From assembly GCA_039720395.1 (NCBI GenBank), contig CM077827.1, positions 11,012,099 through 11,076,098 on the forward strand: DNA of 64,000 bases. The letters are read 5' to 3'. The stretch comes from Liquidambar formosana. Lineage: Eukaryota; Streptophyta; Magnoliopsida; Saxifragales; Altingiaceae. Below, one piece after another: positions 11,421-21,866 of this stretch. The position numbers and the translations under genes are program-made. Below the pieces are notes generated by a model. The model was given only the letters and a program-made list of their open reading frames with translations, made no database searches and was not told where the DNA came from. The stretch's first letter is position 1. The number at the start of each line of letters is the position of its first letter.

Positions 11421-11582
11421 AAATCATTACGTATTGACATAAGTTATATTAGCACCATGCGTTAAGATTATATTCTTTACATTGGCACAATATACTTCGT
11501 AACTTACTAATACATAGAATATAGCTTCCAATACAAATATTGATATAAGTTATATAAATATGTATTTACTTAATTATCATCC
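11421..11582. repeat. Palindromic family copy (diverged)
   Basis: Aligns by eye with the copy at 1761-1932: ACGTATTGACATAAGTTATATTAGCA at the left, the ATACTTCGTAACTTACTAATAC middle, and TTGATATAAGTTATAT...TAATTATCATCC at the right. The CACGTG cores are mutated here, so this looks like one of the older copies. Confidence 0.7.
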
Positions 11583-12334
11583 CCTCTTTCTCTCTCTCCC
11601 TTTCTCTATATATATATATAAAAAGCACAGAGCATGTGCTAGATGTCCCGTCAACCTGAAACCTTCTGCCTCAAAGGAAAATAAAATAATTATCAAAAAA
11701 TAATAATAATGATAAAAATGATAAAAGGAAAATGGGCAAAGTAGTCGACCAAAGAAAAGAATAATTACTTTGACCACTTTTTCAATTTTATTAAAAGTGG
11801 GCCTGCCAACATATTTAATTAGAAGGACCTGTGTGATCCGCTATTACTTTTCGACAGAATGGCAAAGCTGTTTCTCACTTTTTTTATGTTTTTTAGGCTA
11901 AGAGGACCTTCATGAAAACAAAAACTAGACAAGAAGCAGACAAGTAGAGAAAAAGAAGAAAAAGCAATGGAAGCAGCAAGGAAGAAAAACCTTATCACCT
12001 GCAGTTACATTCATCCAACAAGCAGGCTTCCACAATTGAAAAAGAAAGAGATTGGGTTGGGAAGAAACTAGAAAAGCTAGTTATCAAGGACCACCTAGTC
12101 ATAGCATGGGATTGACTTGGATTTGGTGCAATTTGCACCTCTAACTATATGGTGTAATTATCGGTGGATGGGCGTTACATGGCAAGAGAGAAGCATGAAC
12201 AACTAGGATTCGTTACAAGGATTTCATGTACAAAGGTTACGGCATTATTACTTTGACACCAAACTCGTCTTCCGAATCCCAACCGTTCATACTTCTCCCT
12301 TGCCATGTTATGACGATCCAAAGGTAACTACACC
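11583..12334. other. Intergenic, nothing recognised
   Basis: No reading frame or TIR seen. A (TAA)n-like run lies at 11698-11715 and purine-rich sequence at 11930-11990. Confidence 0.5.
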
Positions 12335-13150
12335 ATGCAGTTAAAGCCGAAAACTTCACCAAATCCAATTTTGTATGGCATGGGCTACACCACTTACCTT
12401 TTTTGGCACATAGTGAAAACTAACTTCAAGAAAATATCGAAGGTCCTCCACAATATCACCAATAATGACCTCAAACTCTCATGGACAGTTATTAGGCTTG
12501 AAAGTGGCATTAACAACCAGTTAAAGCCGAAAACTTCACCAAATCCAATTTTGTATGGCATGGGCCACACCACTTACCTTTTTTGGCACATAGTGAAAAC
12601 TAACTTCAAGAAAATATCGAAGGTCCTCCACAATATCACCAATAATGACCTCAAACTCTCATGGACAGTTATTAGGCTTGAAAGTGGCATTAACAACCTT
12701 GAGCACGTCACCTTTAATATATCAGGCATGTAATCCAGTCACGGTTCTTAACAATATTAAGGGCTAATCTTGCAACTTCTACTTCAGCAATTCTAGGATT
12801 AATAGTAGGAAAGGAGAACGACCATACCCCCAACACTCTTCCTTGATCATCTCGAGCAACATAGCCAGCACAAGATTGGTCTTTCCCAACTACAACATCA
12901 AAATTTATCTTAATAAAGCCCACTGGGGGGCATTTCCAGCAACCCAAAGAGATCATGGAAGAGATTCCTTGGATTACAATGTGGTTATTGAAATTCACTC
13001 TTGAAACATAAACAAATTATTGGACTTCTTCTAAAATCTAGTTGAAAAGGCCTTGTGGGTCAGGGCTTTTCCTTCAAACACTTTTTTATTACAACACCTC
13101 CATATAGAATCAAGGAGGACAACAACCCAGCAAATAAATTCCTATTCTTC
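12335..13150 (-). pseudogene. LINE remnant: RNase H domain (3' end of ORF2)
   Basis: Read on the minus strand from about 13150 downward, fragments match the C-terminal part of plant LINE ORF2. A region with FEGKALTHKAF-like sequence is followed by an RNase H domain with WKCPPVGFIKINFD, CAGYVARDDQGRVLG and PRIAEVEVARLAL (frame open 12998-12714). Then come GDVLKVVNATFKPNNCP, FEVIIGDIVEDLRYF and FHYVPKKVSGVAHAIQNW. The FHYVP..NGVAH motif is the usual end of this domain. A stop replaces the expected Trp after NNCP, and frames change, so it is dead. The last 180 bp are duplicated in tandem. Confidence 0.8.
12338..12697. repeat. 180-bp perfect-period tandem duplication
   Basis: 12338-12517 and 12518-12697 are adjacent copies of the same 180 bp. 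The only difference I see is GGGCTACA against GGGCCACA (about 179/180 identical). Because 180 is a multiple of three, the plus-strand shadow frame stays open and gives a spurious 132-codon reading frame with an internal repeat. Confidence 0.95.
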
Positions 13151-13434
13151 AAGATCTTCTCGTTGCAGTTCTGCCCTTCATTTACGAAACTACATTTCCG
13201 TTGGTAGGATATGGATAGGTCAAACTAAGCATTGGACAGATCCATCAACACTTATTTTTCTAATTCAAAATTTTTTAATGCTATTTATGAAATTATTATA
13301 TTCATTCTTAATTTTTATTTTCCTATGTTGGAGATGGCAATGCAATGATTGAGGATGGTTGAAGATAGTTAAATTTTATTATTATTATTATTCTAAACAA
13401 TCGATAGGATTTACATATACCCCTAACCTCTTAA

Positions 13435-13815
13435 TAGCATCTCCAAAGAGGTTAATTATCGAACCCTGTTGACTATTTTAGTTAGTCAATTCATATTTTC
13501 CTTTTCCAAGGGTTAGCTATTTATCTATTATCATTTTGGTTAGTTACAATTAACTAACGAATTTTAGCTAGCGAATGTTCGCTAGCTAAACTATTTTAAG
13601 TTTTAAAAAAAAGTGACATTTTTTCCTCTTTTTATGCATCATTCCCTCTTTATCTTTCTACCAAATTATTATTAAAAAAAATTATTAATAAAAATTTTGA
13701 AATAGTTCAAAAATAACTAGTACTTTTGGACTACTCACTTGGATAGATAGATAACTATTTTAAAAAATATCATTTTGCTAAGCAAAAAATTAGCTAATAC
13801 CCTTAGAGATACTCG
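13435..13815. mobile_element. Tourist-like MITE, about 381 bp, 3-bp TSD TAA
   Basis: The left end TAGCATCTCCAAAGAGG and the reverse-complemented right end CGAGTATCTCTAAGGG are imperfect inverted repeats. TAA stands on both sides (13432-13434 and 13816-13818), in keeping with PIF/Harbinger-type TWA target sites. The interior is full of TAGCTA/TTAGTTA words. A partial relative (GAGCATCTCTAAGAAGC) is seen at about 14813-14960. Confidence 0.55.
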
Positions 13816-15251
13816 TAATATCAATAAATAAATATTAAAGTTTTTTTTATAAGTTCAAACTTGAGATCACTCACTCATTAAATGAGGAGACTATCATGCC
13901 ATCGGCAATTTATTTTTGTGTTAGCAACGGTGAAAATAGGGTTTTCTTGAAAAAATTAATGTTCACTAGAAAAAACGGTGTTCACGCGACAAAATGGACT
14001 TTGCCGATGGGGAAGGGTGGGGATGCTTTGTTAGGGTTGGGAATGGTGAAGACTTGTTGGGAATGGATCTCCAATCAAACATCGGATTGTACGTTCGCCA
14101 CTACACAATAGGACACAAATACATCCAATTTACCATTGGATAAATCCTCCAACACCAATTTTTCTGATAAAAAAGTTTTAATGCCATTCATGGAATTTTT
14201 GTTTCTATTTTGTTTTTAAAAGTATTTTCTATATTACGATGGTCAAGGATGGTTGAGAATGATGTTTGTGTGTGTGTGTGTTGGGATGATGAAAATGGAG
14301 TTTGCTGGACGAAAGGGAATTCAGTCGGAGACAATTGGGGATGGTGTGGGGCAGTTGGGGATGATTAGATAATCTACAATGTGACAACAGGAAAAAAAAA
14401 AAAAAAATGGGGGAATTATAGAATGACCCAGATGCGAATAAATAATTACAAATCAATATAATTGACTAGTAACTTCTTAGTCATTCTTGGTTAAGTTAGT
14501 GGTTATCTATTTGTAGTTACTAATTAATTGTGTTGATTTGTAGTAATTAGTCATTCTTGGTTAACTAGTAAATTGTTTCCATACTCAAGCATTAAGGGTA
14601 GTTTTGAAAATATGAAAAGTTATTAAAACCCTTTGCAAAAGCTGACGCATCGATTCTAAGTAGAAGCTGGGTCAATCTGCTTATTATAGAATCACTTTTT
14701 AATGCCTAAAATAGATTTTGATAGGCTGCCAAATATGACTAGAAGTGATTTTATGCTTTAAAAGTGATTTTGAACTATCTAAAGCTTATTCAAATAGGAC
14801 CTTAGAGCATCTCTAAGAAGCTATTTATTTTAACTTTTTAGCTAAAATAGAAAATGACACTATTTCGAAAAGGCTAGTTATCCAACTCTCTAAAATAGCT
14901 AGACCCTTTTGAGGCTCTCCAAATATAACTAGCCATCTTGACTTTCTTAGTTAAAATAGAGAAAAAATAGTTAGCATGGAATTTTTGACAATTTCATAAA
15001 CGGTGGTGCTCTATGTAAGGGTGTTAGTAATTCGATTCGATTCGATTCGGTTTCGGTTCGGTTTCAGACTAAAATTCAAAATAAATCAAAGTAATTTGGT
15101 TTGGTAATAAACAATATTAATTTGGTTTTGGTTTGGTTTTCTCATACCAAGTAACAAAAAATTATGGATAATTTGAGAAACATTAAAAAAAAAATTTAAA
15201 ATAAATAAATAAAAGAAGTGTGGGGAAAAACGGCAAAATCCAAATCTATTA
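13816..15251. other. Intergenic with diverged repeat fragments
   Basis: No gene seen. A stretch near 14150-14265 resembles 13250-13365 (TTTTTAATGC..AT..ATGGAA and GATGGTTGA.GATG), suggesting an old local duplication. A (GT)n run lies at 14266-14281. At about 15017-15140 GGGTGTTAGTAATTCG followed by GGTTCGGTTT words looks like one end of a hAT MITE related to that at 2622-3278. Confidence 0.45.
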
Positions 15252-16767
15252 TCTATTATATATATCTAAAACGGAGGATTGGCACCCCTTTGTGTGCCAA
15301 GTGTCAAAATGATAATTTTTTCCTTTTTTTTCCTTTCACATGCTGAAACAGGGACGGAATTGCCTTTTTGGTAAAATTACTTTTTAGTAACTATTTTCTA
15401 ATCTAATACCAAAAAAGGATATTTTCTATCAACTTGCTACAAATTGACTACAAATGTGTGGTAAAATGACAACTAACTCCATTGTTTCATATTAATTTTG
15501 GAAATAGTCACTAAAATGTAATTTTGCCAAAAAGTTGCCTTTAGTGACTTTTGAGAAAACTACTTTTAGTCATCACTTTCCAACTTAATACCAAACAAAG
15601 GATATGGTTTGTCAACTTACTACAAATTGACTTGATAAGTGCTTCAAAAGGACTATTAAATTTCTTTCTTTGGTATTAAGCTGGGAAATGGTCACCAAAG
15701 ATAAATTCCCCAAAAGATAAATTTCTCACCTTTTTTTTTTTTTTCCTTTTTTTTTTTTTTTTTTGTATTACTTGTTTTTTCTCATGCGGTAGAGGTAAGT
15801 TGACGCTTAATATTCACTGCATATCTCTTTGTTTTTATGTGTGAGGATTAAAAAAACTCATACTATACAATGTTCAACCCAAACTTAATAGACTGTACTA
15901 TATTTTTTTTGTTTTCTTTATGCCTATTCATTTCCCCTTCTAAAAATTGAACATATAAAATTATAAATAATCATAATTAAAAAGAGAGACAAATAAAGGA
16001 AATGAGGATTAAAAAAGAAAACGCGATCCGCCGAAATTTTCAAATTCTCCCAATTTGCTTCTGACACCAAAAGAAAAAAAAAAGTAAGAAAAAATCTATT
16101 TTAATCAAAATTCTTCCATATGGTTAATTACATAAAGATTTATATTTTCTCTTATTTTCTTCTCTCTCTGACTTTTTCTCCTATTCTCTTTCTCAATCTA
16201 GATTTTTCTTTCATCTTTTTATGCTCTAATCTCAAACAAATTTTTAATATTTTTCCTCATGGTTTTTCACTCTTTATGAAACCCACTCAAAACCCCATGG
16301 AAGGCTAAGGTTCATCGTTGTCATACATTCTAAAATCTGCACTGTCGGATTTCGAGATACTTTCAACGGCTATACTTGCTTTGGTATATACCAACATGTT
16401 AAAACCATGATTGTGAGATGGGTTAAGCTTAGAAAATTTTAATATTTTCTCACCAAATATCATAACGTGTCAGTTCCTTCATTTTTTACAAGTTTCTACC
16501 ATTAAATTAATTGTTTTTCAAAATAATTTATCTTTTTTTAGAGTATAATTAAATTTTGTGTGATACATTATGCTAACATCACACCAAAAATAATTTTAAT
16601 TAAACATCAAAGATTATTTTGTCTATATTTTTTAAATTTAATTGACATATTATATTAATAAATACATTTTACTATTTTAGAAAATAAGTAATATGTTAAA
16701 ATTCTAATTTGCTAATAATATATTTTTTTATAAATTAATCCGTGCATCGCACGGGATTCAAAGCTAG
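15252..16767 (+). mobile_element. Non-autonomous Helitron, about 1.5 kb
   Basis: The 5' end reads A|TCTATTATATATATC and the 3' end CTAG|T, so the element sits between A and T as Helitrons do. About 10 bases before CTAG is the terminal hairpin CCGTGC-ATC-GCACGG (16740-16754), a 6-bp GC-rich stem typical of plant Helitron 3' ends. No Rep/helicase frame is present. Two palindromic MITE-like units lie inside (15356-15715), along with long T runs. The exact 5' start is less certain than the 3' end. Confidence 0.8.
15356..15715. repeat. Two adjacent palindromic repeats of about 175 bp inside the Helitron
   Basis: Unit 1 (about 15356-15535) has ends TTTTTGGTAAAATTAC and, complemented, TTTTTGGCAAAATTAC. 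Unit 2 (about 15547-15715) has CCAACTTAATACCAAACAAAGG facing CTTTGGTATTAAGCTGG. Both have TACAAATTGACT in the middle. Fragments of the same family appear in the hAT MITE at 4063-4374 and near 11000 and 29000. Confidence 0.65.
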
Positions 16768-17688
16768 TTAAAAATAAAAACAAGGTTAGTTGCAAGTTAG
16801 GTCTTTGTTGATATTTTCGATTATTTGTCTATAATTTACCCAACAAATCCAAGTACCTGACCCCACTCCACTTAAAAGCTTTGATTACATGCTTGCCCAA
16901 TGCCCAAGCTCAAGTATGTCTCTACACCAATGCACGTGCCACACGAGTCTCAGGCCAAGAAAAGTTATCACTCACGTGCTGTGGGAGTTCAAAATTTTTA
17001 TTCGATGACGTGGAACATTCACCTCCACCTCGTTGGTTGATCGATGAAGATAAATTCCAAATACCGGCAACCACCTAGGTTACTAAAAATAATAACACCA
17101 AAATTCATAAGCACCCAATGTGTGATTCACACCTGTGCATTTGCTGGCAATGCACTGAACACGACACTCGACTCTCGTACGCGTCACCGGCCAACCCGGT
17201 GGGTCCGTTACCGAGTCCTCGCCTAATTTAAGGGGTCTGTTTGGAACCAACTTTTTGAAAACAGTTTTCAGTTTTTAAAAACAAGAATCGATTACATTTT
17301 TGAAAACCCATCCTGGAAAGGAAATTCTGAAAGCCCCATGCCGAACACGTTTTCAAGGCTGTTTTCTGTTTTTCACGCATTTAAAGCAGTAGGACCCAAT
17401 TCTCCGACAATATTGAAAGTTTTCCTAAGGTTCTTTCTCTCTTTTTGTTTTATAAAAACATCGTTCCTTTTAAAATGAAAAGCAGGTATTGCAGCCTCAA
17501 GTCTTCTTTGGAAAAATCACCGGGTCAACTCAGGCCGAGTCCACCGAATTGACTACCGATTCATGATCCGACCCAAACCCATATATAATCTCCACATGTA
17601 TCAGACATAATCTCGGGTTTTTCCCGCTTCCTTTTACTATATTCATCTCTAAAAACTCCAAAATTTACAACATTTGCCATCTTATATC
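16768..17688. other. Intergenic, 3' flank of the glycosyltransferase gene
   Basis: No gene recognised. Sequence at about 17231-17360 (GGGTCTGTTTGGAACC, then TTTTGAAAACAG words) resembles one end of a common plant MITE, but a partner end was not found. The last 100 bases should include the 3' UTR of the minus-strand gene. Confidence 0.45.
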
Positions 17689-18861
17689 TTAATCTTTAAA
17701 GATGACGTCATTAGCTATTCTCATCAACGGCTGTAGTGAATCTAGAGAGAACTTTCTTGCGAACAGAAAGGGGTCATGCCGTTTGGTCACAGTCGAATCA
17801 GAGCCGTTTGTACCACCATCTTCATACCTGGGCCTAGCTGTTCTAAGTGACAGTATCAAGCTGGGTTTCACCGCATGTGGCTTGTACGTGCGAGGGTGGC
17901 CATCAAACCGACCTCTCCAGTCCACGTGCGTGAGGGTCGCCGGCACGCATCCACGCCGGTCCACCATGCTTAGAAGGGTAGGAAAGTAATTCTCCTCGGG
18001 GTAACACGTGTCCCACCGCACGCACGGCAGGTTGAACTTTGACCACACCCTCCTGTCACTGACGACAACCCTGGCGTGCTTACGTGTTAGCACCCAAAAC
18101 TGGGACCCAATACGAAAACTCTCCAATTTCACCTCCGGGAGCATCGCGTCCGGCCCACGCGCCGCCCATCTGTCGTAGCTCCCGACCTCGTGTTTGAGAA
18201 TTTCAATGAAGCTCTTCTTCGATGCAACCAAGGCTTTGTACGTGAAGTTGAAGGAGTGGAGGGGTATGCAGGAGGGGGAGAGGAGGGCAAAATGGGAATT
18301 TGAGGGGTCGTGGAGGAGCGCGTGGGATAGGAGGCGACGCGCCGCCGAGATTAGATTGGGGGTGAAGCGGCGAGTGGGTTTGGAGGGGATGACTCGGTGG
18401 GCGAACACGCCTTGGAACGGCGGGTCATATGTGAAAGATGGGTCTGCGTGGATGTATATGTTGTAGAGATTAGTGGGCGTGTGGTTGAAGAAGAGCTCCC
18501 ACAGTGGCGCAAGAGGGAGGGGCGTGGTTGTAAGGAACATGAAGGCTAGTTTTTTTGGTGCATCTGGCGGCGAGGGTCTTGGGTCCACTCGGGCTGCGAG
18601 TCGGAGTAGGAACTCATCGTCGTCTAAAGACAGTGGCGGTGGCGGTGGCGGTGGAGATGGTGGTAGAGAAGGGGTGGTGGCGGCGGTGGAGAGGCGTTTT
18701 CTGGTAGAGTTGATGGTGGTTACAAGAACGTTTAGTGGGGTTTCAGTGGTAGCGGTGGTGGTGGTGATGGTGTTGGCGGTGGTGGTGAGAGTGAAGACTA
18801 TGGCCAAAGGTAAGCAGAGGATTAGAGCACATATGAGAGAGAGTGGGGTTGGAGGCAGCAT
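17689..18861 (-). CDS. DUF266/GT14 'Branch' family glycosyltransferase, 390 aa, single exon
   Basis: This is a plant member of the core-2/I-branching N-acetylglucosaminyltransferase-like family (PF02485, formerly DUF266; rice BC10 is a relative). These are type II Golgi membrane proteins whose donor and acceptor are mostly unknown. The first ATG that fits is at 18861; an upstream in-frame extension would need a TTG start. Residues 8-26 form a hydrophobic signal anchor. A Thr-rich and Pro-rich stem (about 27-100, with a proline run at 67-76) leads to the catalytic domain from about 104. Visible motifs are KLAFMFL (104-110), YNIYIHAD (133-140), FALLSPSCIPL (191-201), GSQFWVLTRKHA (252-263) and CYPEENYFPTLL (286-297). 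The family length is usually 370-420, so this looks complete and intact. It has no introns and is clearly GC-richer than its AT-rich surroundings. Family assignment is firm; substrate is unknown. Confidence 0.95.
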   Translation of the reverse strand: MLPPTPLSLICALILCLPLAIVFTLTTTANTITTTTATTETPLNVLVTTINSTRKRLSTAATTPSLPPSPPPPPPPLSLDDDEFLLRLAARVDPRPSPPDAPKKLAFMFLTTTPLPLAPLWELFFNHTPTNLYNIYIHADPSFTYDPPFQGVFAHRVIPSKPTRRFTPNLISAARRLLSHALLHDPSNSHFALLSPSCIPLHSFNFTYKALVASKKSFIEILKHEVGSYDRWAARGPDAMLPEVKLESFRIGSQFWVLTRKHARVVVSDRRVWSKFNLPCVRWDTCYPEENYFPTLLSMVDRRGCVPATLTHVDWRGRFDGHPRTYKPHAVKPSLILSLRTARPRYEDGGTNGSDSTVTKRHDPFLFARKFSLDSLQPLMRIANDVIFKD

Positions 18862-18884
18862 GGCGCCTTCTGTAGTTCTGTGTA

Positions 18885-18930
18885 ATTTTAGAGAGAGAAA
18901 GTGATGGAGAGAGAAAGAAAGAGAGAGAGT
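18885..18930 (-). promoter_or_regulatory. CT-rich 5' leader of the glycosyltransferase gene
   Basis: On the coding strand the 70 bases before the ATG are a broken CT repeat (GAGA on the plus strand). Pyrimidine-rich leaders of this kind are common in plant 5' UTRs. The stretch has no upstream ATG in frame. Confidence 0.5.
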
Positions 18931-19086
18931 AAACAAAAGCAAAAGTGGGATTTAGTGGTGGGGGTAGATTGTTTGTTAAATCGACGGCGGAGATAAGATC
19001 ATAGGCAACGGCACAGCCTAAAAAGCGCTGATTACGGAGCTCATTTATTCCTAATTATGTTTTAGGCTGGATGGTTTTTCATGCTT

Positions 19087-19094
19087 TATATATA
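19087..19094 (-). promoter_or_regulatory. Probable TATA box of the glycosyltransferase gene
   Basis: The minus strand reads CTATATATAAAGC here, about 225 bp upstream of the ATG, which would allow a leader of roughly 190 bases containing the CT-rich tract. No other comparable TATA sequence lies nearer. Confidence 0.5.
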
Positions 19095-19099
19095 GTTAC

Positions 19100-19686
19100 A
19101 TACATTACTCCCCATTTAACAATGGTTATTCTCATCCTACAGTGGTATGGAATGACCCATACACCTGAATTGACAGCCGTTGGATTTCACTTTTTGGGTA
19201 TCTTTTACTGTCAAAATGGACGGGTGGAACTCACGGAAGTGTGGTGGTATGGAATTTCCATACAACTAGAGGATGTAATTGGAGTCAGTTTTGGTAAACG
19301 TTTTGCCCTTTTAGGTAAGTTCACGTTTGGGAGGTGCGTTGTGATTGCTGCCCCAACACAACACAGAAACACTGTACTCGTCGGATATCATGAGAGCGAT
19401 ACACGTGGGCCGCATGCAGATGACGTGGGCCTACCGTTACAAGTTGGAGTTGGTATATAGAGTGGGGTTCACATGTTTTCACATCCTCATGCTACCGCAT
19501 TTTGTGGATAGCTGTGTGTAGGATTCAAAAAAGGGAAAATTGAAATGCGACAGCGTGGCAGGTGCAAGCATACTGTGGAAGCCCTAGGATAGAGGATATA
19601 GGATTATTGAAGCTGCGCGGTGCGCAATTAATTGTAGCCCATATAGCCTTATAGCCTCGTAGGATAAAATAGTAGACCTTCCCTTT
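19100..19686. other. Promoter-side intergenic region
   Basis: Upstream flank of the minus-strand gene. A 129-codon plus-strand open frame here has no recognisable domain and begins at a non-ATG-like context. A CACGTG core is seen at about 19401 (ATACACGTGGG). Otherwise nothing recognised. Confidence 0.45.
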
Positions 19687-19694
19687 GTCAAAAG

Positions 19695-20150
19695 TATAGT
19701 TATTAAACTCGGACCTACGGTCATTCAGCCGGTCTAGAAGTCAGATAACCAAGTCACTAGTTCAACCTAGTTCAACCGTTGAATTACTAATTGAACCGAT
19801 CTTATTATTAAAAAAATAAAAAAATTGAAAATAAGAGGAAAAATGAAATGTGTATGCTTAGATAATAAATACTATGTATTGTAAATTTTATCACATCAAC
19901 AACACATGGTTTAATGGCTAAGATTCTCCTTAAGTACTTTTATATCTTGGTTTCAATACCCACCAGCAGGAAAAAAGTGAAATTTTTAATATGTTACTAC
20001 ACAATCAACTTGTATTGAACCGGTCCGAGTTTGAGGCGATTTAGTCCGGTTTAATTGCATTTCCGATCCAATGATTACACCGAACTGGTTAGGGGTCCGG
20101 TTCACTGGTCGAATCGCTTGGTCCGGTCCGGTCCGGGTTTAATAACTATG
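19695..20150. mobile_element. hAT-like MITE, 456 bp, 8-bp TSD GTCAAAAG
   Basis: GTCAAAAG occurs immediately left (19687-19694) and right (20151-20158). The left end TATAGTTATTAAACTCGG and the reverse-complemented right end CATAGTTATTAAACCCGG match in 16 of 18 bases. The interior has ACCGGTCCG/GGTCCGGTCCG words near both ends and no reading frame. Confidence 0.88.
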
Positions 20151-20351
20151 GTCAAAAGGGTAATGCAAGGTAGCCTCACTTTTGCCATACATGTTGTTCT
20201 CTCAGTATATATGAGAGGATAAGGTTGTGGGATCCACTGATTACAACTTTTATCTTTTTAAATACATTGATAGGGCAAAGTGTAAGGCAAATGTGTGGGG
20301 CAAAATAGCATTATCCTTGTCAAAATTTATCAGATTTTTCGTTGTTGTGTT

Positions 20352-21866
20352 GACTTTTTTTTTGGTTAATGTGGGTTGTGGGTTTTGTATTGTTTTATTT
20401 ATTTTTCGAATAAATGATTAATAATATTTATATTTTCCTTGTTAGACTTAGTAACTATTAGTCTGTGTGAGACATTTTATACCTACATAAGTAGCTTAGT
20501 TTTCAAAAATCAAAATAATTATCTCTAAAAAACACATTTAGGACATGATTGTTCCACTGACCCTGGGCTTATAGGCTAAAGTTTAACGAACACATTTCTT
20601 GGGGAATAAAAATTAAATTAAATCAGTCCTTAATATGCAGTTGGTCCCAATCGTATTAATTGGTAAAGAGAGTGGTTGAATGTGTACTATTTGGTATATG
20701 CATTATTTTCCAAAAAGAAAAAAACAACAGTTTGGTGGGATGAAACCCCCCCACCCACTTTTTGGGCATTTTAAGGATTTGTATACATATAAAGTTTTTT
20801 ATTTTTATTTTATTTAATAAGAGTGTCTAATACTTTTACCTTGACTAATCTCATGAGCGTATGCAATCTCTCGTCCTGCATGCATCTAATTATCATGCCC
20901 TTTAGATTTTGGGGTAGCTCTAAAAGGGATATATCAATGCTTGGGATCTCGAACACTCGACTTATGTTACCCTAGGTGCTTATTGAGGCTCATATTGTCA
21001 CTAAGTTAACCCGTTGATCGAGGCTTATCTCCTATATATATATATATATATAGTTATTATTTTGCATTAATAAGCGAAAACCATCAAATAGTTAGTCCTA
21101 TTGCTAATTGACATGCTTGCAGATGTTAAATAGATGGGAGGAAACTTATGAAAAAGAGACAAATACTCCCACTGTCCCATAAAGATAAGTCTTTCTTTCT
21201 TTTTTTGGTTGTCCCAAAATGTTTGACACTATGAAAAGCCAAATTATAAATTTTCTTAACTTTCTCATACTATCATTTATCATACCAAGAATTACTGTAA
21301 ATACAACCAATGCATTAATAATAGGATAAGAGTACTTTGGAAAAAAAAATTTTTTGAGTGAATGCAAATCAATGCATTAATTGCTTTTCTCAATCTATAT
21401 ATTTTTTCAAAAAGACATATCTTTGTGGGACAAAGGAAGTAGCTTCTATTTGGATTTTAGAACAAATAAGGGAAATCATTTTTTAAGTATTTGGTTTTTT
21501 CTTTCACTCATACGTTTGAAGATCCAAATATTAGGAAAGGGACTTAGCTAGGGAATTTAAATTTAAACTTTTACCATCTCACACATCTTGATGCATTGAA
21601 ATAATGACATCTACCCTAGCTAATGATTTTTCCAGATTTTTGTAAAATTATTTAGTTTCCAATAAAACGAATTATTTTATTTTTTTTTTTGGCCCTGGTG
21701 AGAATTGAAAGTTTTGGAACCCAGTCCATTAATGCTATGCCAGTGCTACTATAGTAAACTTCGCTACCCATTTATAAACAAGAAAAAGTAGAAGGTGGTA
21801 CACTTAGAGAAATTAGTAGATTTAGATCCTCTCCAGCAAACCCTTTCCATTACTATCCAATTCATT
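20352..21866. repeat. Duplicated segment, copy A (about 1.5 kb, 'empty' copy)
   Basis: From TTAATGTGGGTTGTGGG (20366) to ACTATCCAATTCAT (21866) this segment matches copy B at 22911-26960 closely, with scattered substitutions. It lacks three blocks that copy B has (about 1.5 kb, 920 bp and 160 bp), so for two of these it preserves the pre-insertion site. It contains a complete Stowaway MITE. Non-coding. Confidence 0.9.
21166..21439. mobile_element. Stowaway-like MITE, 274 bp, TA target site
   Basis: Flanked by TA (21164-21165, 21440-21441). The left end CTCCCACTGTCCCATAAAG and the reverse-complemented right end CTTCCTTTGTCCCACAAAG are good inverted repeats of the CTCCCTC.GTCCC type used by mariner-derived Stowaway MITEs. 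A damaged copy of the same insertion is present in duplicated segment B (about 25249-25460). Confidence 0.85.

Noticed and set aside
12335..12733. 132-codon plus-strand open frame with an internal 60-residue repeat
   Set aside because: It is the antisense of a LINE RNase H remnant; the repeat comes from a 180-bp tandem duplication of non-coding DNA.
18473..18904. 143-codon plus-strand frame opposite the glycosyltransferase
   Set aside because: Gly/Val-rich antisense shadow of the Thr/Pro-rich stem and GC-rich coding strand.
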